Shown here piece after piece: positions 1 through 11,068 of a DNA stretch of 64,000 nucleotides. Below the pieces are notes generated by a model, which did no database searches, was not told the DNA's origin, and saw nothing but the letters and a program-made list of their open reading frames with translations. The position numbers and the translations under genes were made by a program. This DNA comes from Canna indica (Eukaryota; Streptophyta; Magnoliopsida; Zingiberales; Cannaceae), in the NCBI GenBank assembly GCA_034359265.1, contig CP136894.1:28488501-28552500 (forward strand), read 5' to 3'. The number at the start of each line of letters is the position of its first letter. Positions within the stretch are counted from its first letter, which is position 1.

Positions 1-256
1 GCTGCCTATAGTCGATGCACATGCGCATCGACCCATCCTTCTTCTTCACGAAGAGAACTGGGGCACCTCAGGGTGACACACTCGGCCGGATGAACCCCAG
101 ATCTAGCATTTCCTGCTGTTGCACCTTTAGTTCCCTGAGTTCGGCCGGTTCCATCCTATACGGAGGAATAGAAATTGGTTTCACCCCATGCTGCAGGTCA
201 ATACAAAAACTGACTTCCCTTCTGGGCTGCAACCCCGACAATTCCTCATGAAACAC
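1..256 (-). pseudogene. Ty3/Gypsy reverse transcriptase, N-terminal piece
   Basis: On the minus strand this reads as the start of a plant Gypsy reverse transcriptase: an [12 protein letters not shown] segment, then [17 protein letters not shown] and GFIRPSVSP, and, at the window edge, the conserved VKKKDGSMRMCIDYR stretch. RT copies the element RNA into cDNA. The gene runs off the left edge, so the YXDD active site, RNase H and integrase are not visible. A frame change separates this piece from the gag-protease frame just upstream on the minus strand (they overlap around 181-256), so this is a relic. Identification as Ty3/Gypsy RT is firm; the clade is not resolved. Confidence 0.9.
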
Positions 257-2135
257 ATCAGGGATTCACAGACCATTGGGGTTATGTTGACATCCCTTGC
301 TTCAGCCCTTTCCTCCTCGGCCATAGATACAAAGGCCAGGAAAGATTGGCAGCCGCCCCAAAGCAACTTACGAGCCTTTAGGGCTGAGATGACCCCTATC
401 GGCTTGCTACCTCCCTCCCCTTGGAAGGTGAACTGCGGCAACCCGGGCTTATTAAACATCACTGCTTTGGCTCTGCAGTCCAACATTGCAAAGTGCTCTA
501 CTAGCCAGTTCATGCCAAGAATGACATCAAGCTCAAGAGTGGGTAGGAGTGTCAAATCCGCACTTAGCACATGGCCGCAGATGAGTACTTCACAACCTTC
601 ATAAATTGAGTTTGCTAAGATTGCATCGCCCGTAGGAGTTGATACCATCAATGGCCCGTCGAGCATAGAGGGTGCCATTGGCAACTTTACAGCAAACATG
701 GCAGACACAAATGAGTGCGTGGCACCCGGATCAAATAAAACATATGCAGCAGACGAACATACTAAAATAGTACTTGTCACCACTGATTTGGATCCCTCTG
801 CCCCATCACGGTTCATAGCATATACCCGTGCAGGTGGCCTCTCTAAATGATTGGTCTGTGGCCCCTTGTTCTGCGTCTGCCCTCTCTGAGCTACTGACCC
901 TACATACATAGGTGCTTTCCCCCTAGATTGCTCAGGCTTCTGACCAGTTCCCTCAGGATAGTCCTTCTTGAAGTGTCTGATTCGACCACACTTGAAGCAA
1001 GCGTTAGTGCGGCTAAGATAGGACCCCCAATGCCTCCGACTGCAGTTGCCACACTGCGGTGCCTCAGATCTCTGAGAACCATCTCCTGACACTGCCGGTC
1101 TCACTAACCTGGTCCTTGGGCCCCCACGGCCCCGGTTGCCATTCTGCCCCCAGCTTTGCTGCTGATCTACTGTAGTCATTGCCCCCTCAAAGTGCCAAGG
1201 CCGACTACCAGAACCCTGTGACCCAAACTTTTTCTTAGCTGGCCCGTCATTTCTCTCAAACAACACCAAGGCTTCTTTTCGCAAGGCTTCATCCACTACC
1301 CAAGCCAGAGTAGAATCCTTAGTGTAGTGGATAAGCCTGCCAATTTGTAGCCTCAATCCTGCCACGAACCTTTTGACCCTGGCGGTCTCAGACTCCACTA
1401 GGGTTGGATGGTACTTGGAGAGACGGTTGAACTCCATCTCATACTCTGATACTATCATACCTCCAGCCTAGCACAGCATCTCAAAATCACGGGCGCGCTT
1501 GTCGCGAACACTCATGGGTAGGTACTGCTCTTCCACGGCCGCCCGAAATTCCTCCCACGTGGGAGGTGGTGCGCCAGCTGCCCTACGGGCCTTCCAAGTT
1601 TGCAGCCAGGCCTTTGCCGGTCCCCTCATCTAAAGACCGACCATATGAGCAGCTGCCTCCGATGAACACCCCAACTCCATACATAGCTCGTAGCAATGCC
1701 CCAAGAATTCTGTCACTTCCACCTGATGATCTGTCCCGGTGAACTTAGGTGGCTTCAGCGTGACAAAATTTGCATAGGTTGGGGCCCCTGGGTTCTGACC
1801 ACCGGTGCTGTCATCTCTGCCACTTCTGGTACCACTGAAACTACGGGCACAGGTTGTGGCGATGGCTGCTCAGACTGCTGCTGTTGCTGCATCTACTACT
1901 GCATTTGCTGTCTCAGTTCCTGCTCCTTAAGGAGCACCTCAGTCAGCTAATTCACCTGAGCCTGCAGTAGAACAACCGCTGACTCTTGCCCCTGACCCTC
2001 AGATGGGTCTCTATTCCTGCCCCGGGCCCAGCCTCGGCCTCGACGTTCTACCGAGTTACTGCCATTGCCGCTCAAAGCAGCATTTTGAGCTTCCATTTCA
2101 CTAACATAGGAAAGAAAAGAAGTTGCCAGTGACAT
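181..2135 (-). pseudogene. Ty3/Gypsy gag and aspartic protease, degraded
   Basis: The minus-strand gag begins at an ATG at 2135. A capsid-like region (about 1460-1700) is followed by a CCHC-type zinc knuckle near 950-1010 with its last cysteine replaced (CFKCGRIRHFKKDY). The protease follows: the usual DSGATHSF motif reads FDPGATHSF, and LGMNWLVEH marks the protease C-terminus. Gag packages the element RNA and the protease cuts the polyprotein. The reading frame breaks between 1459 and 1946 and again before the RT. The changed Zn ligand, the Ser-to-Pro change beside the catalytic Asp and the frame breaks mark a dead copy. The RT piece follows directly, as expected for Gypsy order gag-PR-RT. 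Confidence 0.88.
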
Positions 2136-2298
2136 AATAAATTCTTAATACAAAGTTATTTAAACTCACTAACCGCATGGTGCGCTGAGTGTATGAGTGG
2201 TCGCCCAATCTCATAGCATAACTATACCGTAAGTCGGCACGCTAGCATATGCCTCATACGGTACCCAACACTGAGTCATAGACAAGACCTAACCTAGT

Positions 2299-2310
2299 GC
2301 TCTGATACCA
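2299..2310 (-). other. Primer binding site (tRNA-iMet type) of the Gypsy relic
   Basis: The minus strand reads TGGTATCAGAGC, the standard plant primer site complementary to the 3' end of initiator Met-tRNA. It lies a few bases from an LTR end that reads GGGGTGTGACA on the minus strand. This fixes element polarity and the LTR boundary near 2315. Confidence 0.85.
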
Positions 2311-2314
2311 ACTT

Positions 2315-3211
2315 TGTCACACCCCAACTGAGGGTAGTGTGACCGGCCAGGGCATACATACTACCCTGTAGCCTATTGTCTACACTGACATAAAGAAAAC
2401 CAGAATGTATCGATAAAGGAAATATCAACACAAATTTATTAAAAGTTTTCAAAAACCACAATTTTATATTTTTCAAAGCAAGTAAGAAAACCAACATCCG
2501 AATAACAGAACGTATCAAGTATTAAGTTTTACAAACTCTTTCCAAATAAAACTTGTCAGTGCAGAAAATAAAAACAACAACTACTAGACACTGGTCTAAG
2601 ACTCATGGACGCCGCTACGAGATATGACACCATGTCGACATACCAAGCTACTGCTCATGCTATGCAAAATAGGAATAAACTGTGAGTCCACTTGGGACTT
2701 AGTGAGTGGCTCAAATGAACCTCCACATAAGCCTCAACCATGCATATATCATATAAGGCATTAAAGAAAATTTACAAGGAGGTAAGGTTATTTCTAATGC
2801 CATTACCGACCCCACGGGTCTATTTGTACCAACTGAATATGATAACCTGCCATCTTGGCTTATCAAGCCTTCGGCATCCGACCCTTAGGCCTACTCATAG
2901 AATAATATCTTGGCTACAGCCATCCCTGCCATATCCGGTAGTATCATACTGGCCATCGGCCACCTCATCTCAAGATGTAAGCAAATAATCCCGGGCCGTC
3001 GACTAGGATGGTCCACTAGTCCTTGATCATTTTTTCTTCTGCATCATCATTTCTGGCTTCATTCTCATTGTTCTAGTTTCCCCTATCATTATCGGTTATC
3101 ACGGGGACTGGAACATCATTAGAGTCATCAACAACTATGGGTACTAGCTTCTTTGCCTTCTTAATCTTCGACTTTTTGATCTTTAAAGAATAAAACATAT
3201 CGACTTCTGAC
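2315..3211 (-). mobile_element. 5' LTR of the minus-strand Gypsy relic (partial)
   Basis: The LTR begins on the plus strand with TGTCACACCCC, next to the primer site, and runs rightward until a SIRE-like Copia LTR starts at 3212. No matching outer end (CA on the plus strand with a TSD) is visible before 3212, so the LTR is probably interrupted there. It is laid out like the solo LTR at 24764-27143: both start TGT-A-CCCC, then GTRTGACCGGC, and share a GGGACTTAGT segment. The exact right limit is uncertain. Confidence 0.65.
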
Positions 3212-4468
3212 TGTTGGCCCAAGGGTTCTCCCTAGGCCTTGATCTCTATTTTGATGATAACAAACATGTATTTAATATATTTGTGAAGTTTGAGTTCAAG
3301 TTGAGGCTATGATACACGCGCGAAGTTCGTTAGGAGAAATACAAAAATTGGAAAAAACTGCTTCGAAAACAAGTGAGTAAAAAAATTCTAGAGTTTGGAT
3401 TAGATTCTATATACTATGTCTGTAGGAATTTTATCCCAAGCTAATTTGAAATGTTATGCAAGTCAAAACTTGGTAACGGAACCCGGAGATGAAGCGCACA
3501 AGAAGACGGCTGAAAAAAAATAGTCTTAGCCCAGGTTCGGTCGACCGAACAAGGCCAAAAATTGGCAGTGGCCAATTCGGTCGACCGATCGAACGACCGG
3601 ACAAAATAAGAAATTGGCAGTAGCCAATTTGGTCGACCAGTCGGACGATCGAATGTGGCTAAAAAGAGACAGTAGCCCTGCGGTCGTTGGGCGGTAGATT
3701 AGTCGGTCGACCGACGATCGACCGAAAAGCGAGCAGACGATGTCCAACGGGCAGAAAAATTCTCGTTGGAGTGAACTGCCAAGTGAGGGGTTATAAATAC
3801 CCCTCACCAATCTTCATTAAGAGCTGCTAACAACTCTCTAAAGCTTCCTAAGTGTGATTTAAGCCTTCCAAAGTTGATTTTCTTGCGCTTGCTTCTCCGA
3901 TCGACATTTTTTCTCAAGCGCTCATCTTCCCTCGACTCCGGCTTCGATTCGACCTGAACATCTTGTGGAGTTGGAGGTGTTGAAGGCATGGAAAAGAGCT
4001 CTTAGTTGTGGTATACTCTTTAGCTATTTTCATTGTAATTTTACTTGTTATTTGAACTCATTTCTTCATTGTTAGCTTGCTAGGTGTGCTAGTGTAAACA
4101 CTTAGGGTTTGCTTTGTAGAATTGTGTTTTGCCTAGGTGAATAGGTTTGAGGCATTCTTAAAGGGTTGAGAAGGAAGACCTCGGTTGTATTCAAAGGGAA
4201 ACACATAGTCTATAAAGTGTTGATTAGAAATCCTTGGTGTGGAGCCAAGGTAGTGTAGTAGGCGGTTGGCCGAACCACTATAATTACTCATCTTTGCATT
4301 GCTTGTTTGATTGTGCTTATTGTCTAATTATTACTTGTCAAGCATCCTAATTTCGTAGCACGATCAATATTGGTTGCACTAGAAATCGAATTCGAAAGAA
4401 ATCGAATAGAAATTAAAACTCACCCAACACTATTCAACCCCCCTTCTAGTATGGGTATTTGATCAACA
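3212..4468 (+). mobile_element. 5' LTR of a SIRE-like Copia element
   Basis: The LTR starts TGTTGGCCC and ends GATCAACA, directly followed by a primer site. Its 1257 bp fit SIRE/Maximus-type LTRs. The U3 part (3535-3725) carries several copies of the palindrome TCGGTCGACCGA, and a TATAAATA box lies at 3792-3799. Similar LTR starts occur at 32283 (plus) and 30997 (minus). No partner 3' LTR is found in the window. Confidence 0.85.
3792..3799 (+). promoter_or_regulatory. TATA box of the SIRE-like LTR promoter
   Basis: TATAAATA lies about 70 bp downstream of the last of the clustered TCGGTCGACCGA dyads, in the usual place for an LTR core promoter. The solo LTR at 32283-33627 has the same arrangement. 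Confidence 0.6.
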
Positions 4469-4470
4469 TT

Positions 4471-4482
4471 TGGTATCAGAGG
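4471..4482 (+). other. Primer binding site of the plus-strand SIRE-like element
   Basis: TGGTATCAGAGG begins two bases after the LTR end at 4468 and matches the tRNA-iMet-type primer site of Copia elements. It fixes the plus orientation of the element. Confidence 0.85.
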
Positions 4483-5593
4483 AAGGTCGTAGGATTAGAC
4501 TTACCCTACAATCTAAAATGTCTAGTGAAATCCAACTAGCTCAAGGGTCCTCTACTCATACTCCACCATTGTTCGATGGAGACAACTATGCTTATTGGAA
4601 GATATGCATGAATGGCTTCCTTCAATCACTTGGCATGGATGTGTGGAGAATGATTCAAGTAGAGTATAAGCAACCAACTAAAGATATGGATGAGTGAGAT
4701 CAAGAAGAAAATAGACTCTTTAATGCAAATGCAAAGGCCGTCAATGCAGTCTATTGTGGCCTATCAATTAATGAGTTTAATAGGATTTCCACTTGTAAGT
4801 CGGCATATGAAGTTTGGAAAGTCTTAGAGACTACACAAGAAGGGACTTCACAAGTTAAGGAATCTAAGATAAATCTACTCATGCATGATTATGAAATTTC
4901 AAAATGTTACCGCATGAATCTGTTGATGCCATGTATGCTCGCTTTCAAAATATTACGAATGACTTAGCTAACCTCGGTAGAGACATAAGGGAAGAGGAGA
5001 AGGTAAGGAAACTCCTTCGTTCCTTTCCAATCATGGAAGCAAATAATACAAGCACCTTAAAGATCACCGAGCTTATTGGGTCTCTCATGACACATGAGAC
5101 CCATATGAAGCAATACAAGGAGGAAGATGCCCCCAAAAGCAAGAATATTGCTTTAAAAGCATCACACCGGGTTGAAGAATCCTCATCATCCGAGGAGGAG
5201 ACATATGATTTTGAAGAAATGACAATGTTAGCAAGGAGATTCATGAGCTTCATGAGAGGCAGCATGAGAAGGGGAAAAGGAGGCTACGCATGTTATAACT
5301 GCAACAAAGCCGGGCACTTCAAGAAAGATTGCCCACTCCTCAAGATGGCTTCAACCTCACACCCCAACAAGAAGGACAAGTACAAGAAGAAGAAGAAGAA
5401 GAAGAAGAAGAAGGTGATGATGGCCTCATGGGATGAAAGTGAGTCCTCATCAAGTGAATAAGAGACCAAGAGCGAAAAGGCAAACCTTTGCCTTATGACA
5501 AATGACAACAAGGTAAGGTTTACATTTGGGGAACCTCCCTTTACGCAAGATGAATTAGAATTGGAATATGAACAAATGCATGATGAATTCATT

Positions 5594-6026
5594 GCAATTA
5601 GTAGGGGTGAGCATCGGTTCGGTTCGTTTAAAAATTGAACCAAAAATTCGGTTAACCGAACCGAACCAAAGAATATTTTTTAACCGTTTACCGAATCGAA
5701 AAAATTTGGTTAATTCTGTTCGGTTAACCGAATTTTCGGTTCGGTTCAGTTAACCGAATTTTTTTTAAAAAAAACTATTTTTTTTTTCAAAAATATACAT
5801 GTGTAGACTCGAACCCGAGCTTCGCAACCAAACTTAATTTATTTCCTTCCTCTTTAACCATCTTAGCAACTTTTATTATCAAATCATTTCTAACTAAACT
5901 TATTATATATATAATACAATGTAAAATAAATAATATTACACAACACTAAGATTGGAACCTAGGCGAATGAAAAGCTCATCATCACACTTAACCACCAAAA
6001 CAATTACCAACATTTGATATAACTGT

Positions 6027-6096
<70 letters not shown>

Positions 6097-6254
6097 CGGT
6101 AAATTAACCGAACCATCGGTTAATTTACCGAATCGAACCGAAAACCGAAACCCAAAATTTTTTTAACCGAAAACCAAACCGAAATTAATTCGGTTCGGTC
6201 AGTTTCGGTTCGGTTTCGATGAATCGGAAAATTTTGCTCACCCCTAGAAATTAG
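5594..6254. mobile_element. hAT-type miniature element with 8-bp TSD
   Basis: The element spans 5602-6246 and has inverted ends TAGGGGTGAGCA and TGCTCACCCCTA. It is flanked by near-identical 8-bp repeats: GCAATTAG (5594-5601) and GAAATTAG (6247-6254). Eight-base TSDs and this terminus are typical of non-autonomous hAT elements. The inner arms are rich in GGTTCGGTTAACCGAA repeats on both sides and can pair as a long hairpin; the centre is an AT microsatellite. It has no credible coding capacity and interrupts the Copia gag. Confidence 0.85.
6028..6094. repeat. (AT)n microsatellite
   Basis: A nearly pure AT dinucleotide run lies in the centre of the hAT-type miniature element, in what would be the loop side of its hairpin. 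Confidence 0.95.
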
Positions 6255-6457
6255 GAAGAAATTTAAAGAGCTAAAAAATAATAACAATTCTTTAGAACAG
6301 GAAAATGATAGTGTACTACTTTCATGCAATGATTTAAGGAAAGAGGTAGATAGACTTAAGGAAGAAAAGCTTGCTTTGGATGATGCTAAGAATAACCTAG
6401 AAAATGAAAACAAAAAATTAGAAAATGAGAACAAATCTTAAGTGATCAAGTAGAGCA

Positions 6458-6544
6458 CTATCAAGTAAGGATGGTGGATATGTAACGTGACGGGAGATAT
6501 CAACTTGTTTGCAACTCTATCAAGTAAGGATGGTGGATATGTAA
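6458..6544 (+). repeat. 28-bp direct repeat at a gag-protease deletion
   Basis: A 28-bp sequence starting CTATCAAGTAAGG occurs at 6458-6485 and again, identically, at 6517-6544. The second copy is in the protease frame; the first lies exactly where the end of gag and the protease active site should be. This looks like a copy made when the missing segment was lost. Confidence 0.85.
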
Positions 6545-9190
6545 TGTTTGGAGACAATGCCAAACTTAAGATTGTTGGCATTGGAGATATAGGTATTCTT
6601 CTCTACCCATATATTAAGAATGTTTTACTAGTTGATGGGTTGAAACATAACTTGATTAGCATATCTTAATTAGCATCATTAGAAGTGCACCATCTAATGA
6701 TATAGTGTTCGTAGGAAATAGGCAAGAAAATATTTACACTTTAGTCTTGAATGTTTTGCCTAATCCTCATGTTAGATATTTAGTTGCCATTGAAAACGAT
6801 TCTTGGTTGTGGCATAGAAGGCTAGGAAATGCTAGAATGAGCCTCATCCAAGACATAACAAAAAAGGATTTAGTCAAAGGAATACCAAAAATAAAATTTG
6901 AAAAAGATAAAACTTTGTGATGCATGTCAACATGGAAAACAAGTTAAATCTTCATTTCATAGTATTAATCAAGTTACCACATCTAGAATACTTGAACTTG
7001 TGCACATGGATCTTTTTGTCCTTGTGATGTTCCTAGTCTAGGTGGTAAACTATATTGTTATGTTTTGGTTGATGAATTTTCAAGATTCACATGAGTTTTC
7101 TTCCTAACTAAGAAAAATGAAACTTTTGATTTCTTTAAAAGATTTGCTAGGAGAGTAATAAATGAAAAAAGAGTTTCAATTTTGAAAATTAGGAGTGATA
7201 ATGGTGGGGAATTTAAAAATGAATTTTTTTCTAATTTTTGTGATGTTTTAGGTATTGAGCATACATTTTCTTCACCTAGAACCCCCAACAAAATGAGATG
7301 GTTGAGAGAAAGAATAGAACGTTACTAGAAAAGGCTAGGACTATGCTTTGTGAAAATAACTTGCCAAAGTACTTTTGGGCCGAAGCCATAAATGCCTGTT
7401 GTTATGTACTTAATCGTGTTTTATTAAGACCTAAAATTAAGAAAATACCGTTTGAGCTTTGGAATGATAGAATCCCAAGTGTGGGATATTTTCCTGTTTT
7501 TGAATGTAAATGTTTTATTATAAACACTAAGGAGCATCTAGGAAAATTTGATTCTAAATTCGATGAAGGTATTTTCCTAGGTTACTCTAATAGTTCTAAG
7601 GCCTATAGAGTTTATAATCGTAGAACTATGATTGTTGAAGAATCTATGCATGTTAATTTTGATGAAACTAATGATTCTTCTAGAAATATTAAGATTGTGA
7701 ATGTAGGTGAGGAACTTGAGGAAATAGCATTTCATGACAAGGAGGTTAAAGATGAAAACAATGAGGAAACTCATCATGAAGAAACGTCATCCTAAACTCT
7801 ATCTCAAGAGGAAGAAGAAGAAGAAGAGGAAGCTCTATCGCCTCTCCCCAAAGGGTACCGATTGATAAGAGATCATCTAATGGATCAATTCATTGGAGAA
7901 CCATCTACTGGAGTGGTAACGCGCTCTAAACTTAAGAATATTTGTCAATATATAGCATTCATATCTCAAGTAGAGCCAAAAAAGATTAAGAAAGCAATAG
8001 AAGATGAATTTTGGGTAATTGCCATGCAAGGGGAACTTAATCAATTTGTTAGGAATGAAGTTTGGGACTTAGTACCTAGACCTAGCGGACAAACCGTAAT
8101 TGAGACTATATGGGTATTTAGAAACATGGTTAGATGAAGGAGGTTTAGTCACTAGAAATAAAGCTAGGTTAGTGGCCCAAGGGTATAATCAAGAAGAAGG
8201 AATATATTATAATGAAACTTATGCTCCCATAGCTATTTTAGAAGCAATTCACATGCTTTTAGCTTATGCAAGTTTTAAAGGTTTTAAGCTTTTTCAAATG
8301 GATGTCAAAAGTGCATTTTTGAATGGTTTTATTGATGAAGAAATTTATGTTGAGCACCCCCCTCGGTTTTGAAAGTTTTGAGTTTCCAAATCATGTTTTT
8401 AAACTTAAAAAGACTTTGTATAGTTTAAAACAAGCCCCTAGGGCTTAGTATGAATGGATTTCCACCTTCTTGATTGATCAAGGTTTTAGCATTGGAAAAG
8501 CCAATGTTTCTCTCTTCATTAAAAATGATAAAAGTGATATTTTGCTTGTTTAAATTTATGTGGACGATATTATATTTGGTGTTACTAATGAATTACTTTG
8601 TGAGTGGTTTGCATAATGTATGCAAGAGGAGTTGGAGATGAGCATGATGGGAGAACTCTCATTCATGCTTGGTCTCCAAATCAAGCAAACCACCAAAGAG
8701 ATTTTCATAAATCATGCCAAATACACAAGGGAGCTCATCAAAAGGTTTGGGATGAATGAAGCCAAGATATTTGCACTAGTAGGTATTGTCACTTCCTAGG
8801 GATGAGTCTTGTTTCTTGGTTTTCAAAGAAACAAAACTCGATTGCACTTTCAACTACCAAAGCGGAATACATCGCCGTGGCTAGCTGTTGTGCACAAGTC
8901 CTTTGGATGAAACAAACCCTTTTGGATTATGGACTTAAATATTCATGTATGCCCATACATTATGATAATACTAGTGCAATTAATTTAACAAAAAATCCAA
9001 TTTTACACTCTAGGACCAAGCACATTGATCTAAGGCACCACTTAGGGATAGTGTAGCTAAGGAATATATATCCGTGGAATTTGTATCCACCGATAAGCAA
9101 CTTGCGGATATATTTACAAAACCCTTAAATGAAGAAAGCTTTACAAATTTAAGAATGCAATTAGGGATTTGTGGTTTGTCAAGTGTTTAA
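6487..9190 (+). pseudogene. SIRE-like Copia pol (protease, integrase, RT, RNase H), broken
   Basis: The order is Copia-type: PR, INT, RT, RH. The protease starts after its active site (MTGDINLFATLS is present, the DSGCSRH motif is gone) and ends LKHNLISIS. A GAG pre-integrase segment (WLWHRRLGNARMS) and an integrase with VDEF, RSDNGGEF and VERKNRT motifs follow. RT spans about 7960-8790 with the catalytic YVDD near 8560. A deletion near 8795 fuses late RT to RNase H (KQNSIALSTTKAEYIA), which ends at 9190. Several stops and frame changes occur (about 6920, 7100, 8137, 8370, 8450, 8550, 8615). It would have carried out polyprotein cleavage, cDNA synthesis and integration, but cannot now. Confidence 0.9.
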
Positions 9191-9418
9191 ACTTTCAAAA
9201 TTTACATGCCTTTTGAAAAATTGCATTTCATGTAGTATCATCATACTTATGTATTACCTTGTAATGGGGCTTTGCGACTTATCGATGTTTGTCTTCTATA
9301 GGCTTACATTGATAGGAAGGACTATAGTGATAGATGATAGTCAGATTTATGGATATCTCATTTTTATTGATGAAACTTATTAATAGTACCTTAGTTCTTT
9401 CACTTTTTGATTGATGTC

Positions 9419-9430
9419 AAAAGGGGGAGA
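9419..9430 (+). other. Polypurine tract of the SIRE-like element
   Basis: AAAAGGGGGAGA follows the RNase H end by about 230 bp and matches the polypurine tract seen, in reverse, beside the LTRs at 16480 and 23112. The expected spacer and 3' LTR do not follow, so the element is truncated on this side. Confidence 0.7.
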
Positions 9431-11068
9431 AAAAGCAAGGTCACATGTGTTTTATGATGTAACTCATGTTTCTTTTAGTGCACATTTTTTTACTATAGCT
9501 ATTTTATTTAATTATTGAGCTTTGCACTTATGAAAATATTGATGTGGGTCGAACAAGAACAGAAAGCCATAGAAGTTCGCTTTGCTGAACAAGAGGCTGC
9601 TGCTCAGCAGCATATGATGCATTTCTCATCAGGTTCTTTCTCGTTCATGTTTGTGCATTTAAATCTGATTCAAGTTATCATTTATTTTTCTAGTGGGACT
9701 TGTTTTTTAAATTAACATGAAAATAGAAGTTGCATTCTATACCAGGGAGAGTGCATGGAACAAGGAGTACAGGGTGTACAGTTGCATTGTATCCTATCAG
9801 GAGATGCAGTACTTTATGTTCGGTAGGCACTATAGAAGTGTTGTTCACTATATATATGATCTTTTACATAAAATGGTTTTTTTCTTTTTTCTGTGAATAG
9901 GGGTAATGATGTGGAGCGATCAGAGTGAAATTTGTGCTTTCAAAGTCCTTATAAGTATAATATAATTGATTTACCCATATGCTGGAGTTTTTTTCGTTAT
10001 TAAAATTGCATTTCAAGTTTGAAATTAACAAGTTTGTCATTTTTTGTTTGTTGATGTGATATTTATCTTATAAAATTTTTATTACATGTTATCATATCCA
10101 AGGCAGATTCTTATGTACTTTTTAAGATGAAGGTTTGTCCCCTTCACCGAAAGGCTTTGCACCCTTCATCTCTCAAATTGGTAATTGTTGACGTTTTATG
10201 TTTTTGTTTCAACCTAACAAAGAAATAAAAGTATGAAAAAATTAGTGAAAAGATAGTGGTCACATCAATTGAGGTCAACTTACCTTGCCATCAATTTTCA
10301 AATTTTGATTCTATTGATTTTTGAGTGTAGAATTTTCTTGTTGATCCTAAATATCATGTTATGTCTGTATTTTGCAGGTTTTAGTTTGATTATATATTTG
10401 ATCGGACCATCGTGAGTATCAGCAGACACAAAAGTTTAAAAAACTCTTCATGTTAGTGCTATTTTTCAGATTAACGGGTCAACTGTTTGGAACATGTCAA
10501 ACTTGCTAAACCTTATTGTTAGAAGACAATATTGATTTATTAAAAGACAACATTGATCTATGTTTCAGTTCATTAGTTGATATTTATTAAGTTTGGGTTA
10601 ATGTTATATTTTAGTAGTTTGGAGTTATGTAATGTACTCTTTATTTAATAGAAAAATATTCTCTAAATATTGATTTATGTAATATATTCTTATATTGTTA
10701 ATAAATTACAAAATTAAAAAAATTATTTTAATAACAACAATAAGTTGAGATTAAACCTATTTTTGTATGATAATTTTGAAATGCTCTCTTTAATGACGGA
10801 TAACGATTTGAAAATGTTATATAAATATATATGATATCTATTTAATTATGCTATCGGGTAGGTCCCGGGTAGACCCAAAAAAATTCGGATAGGGTCCGGG
10901 TAACAAATTAAGGAACCAGTTAAATTCGGTTCCAATTTCGGTTCCACCATTTCGGGTACCCGAAATTGGTATCCATAACCAATTTATATATATTTAATTA
11001 TATAATTTGGATTAGGTATATTAAATAATAGGTATATTCCCCAAAAATCCAAAACCTATTAACCCAAA
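9431..11068. other. Unassigned AT-rich stretch
   Basis: This region holds no recognisable long coding region or LTR. A short reading frame at 9515-9715 contains a Glu/Gln-rich segment (EQEQKAIEVRFAEQEAAAQQ) that could be an old exon, but I do not recognise it. From about 10850 to 10990 there are GGGTACCCGA and AATTCGGTTCC motifs of the kind found in hAT-like non-autonomous elements, without clear ends. The truncation point of the SIRE-like element lies somewhere after 9430. Confidence 0.5.

Larger units (their letters stand above)
4518..6439 (+). pseudogene. SIRE-like Copia gag, split by a hAT-type insertion
   Basis: Gag starts at 4518. The N-terminal region (LFDGDNYAYWK) and a UBN2-type capsid region follow, with an in-frame stop at 4696 and a frame change near 4895. 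A CCHC zinc knuckle (CYNCNKAGHFKKDC) lies near 5290-5330. Next comes a lysine run coded by an AAG microsatellite (5383-5412) and a serine/glutamate-rich stretch with a stop at 5460. The 3' part is a coiled coil (6247-6439) rich in LKEEK and NEN heptads. The coding sequence is cut by a 645-bp hAT-type element at 5602-6246 and resumes right after its TSD. Gag would form the particle and bind RNA. With stops, frameshifts and an insertion it is dead. Confidence 0.88.

Noticed and set aside
2315..2360. TGTCACACCCC as a riboswitch or operator
   Set aside because: It is the LTR end beside a primer site, explained by the Gypsy element.
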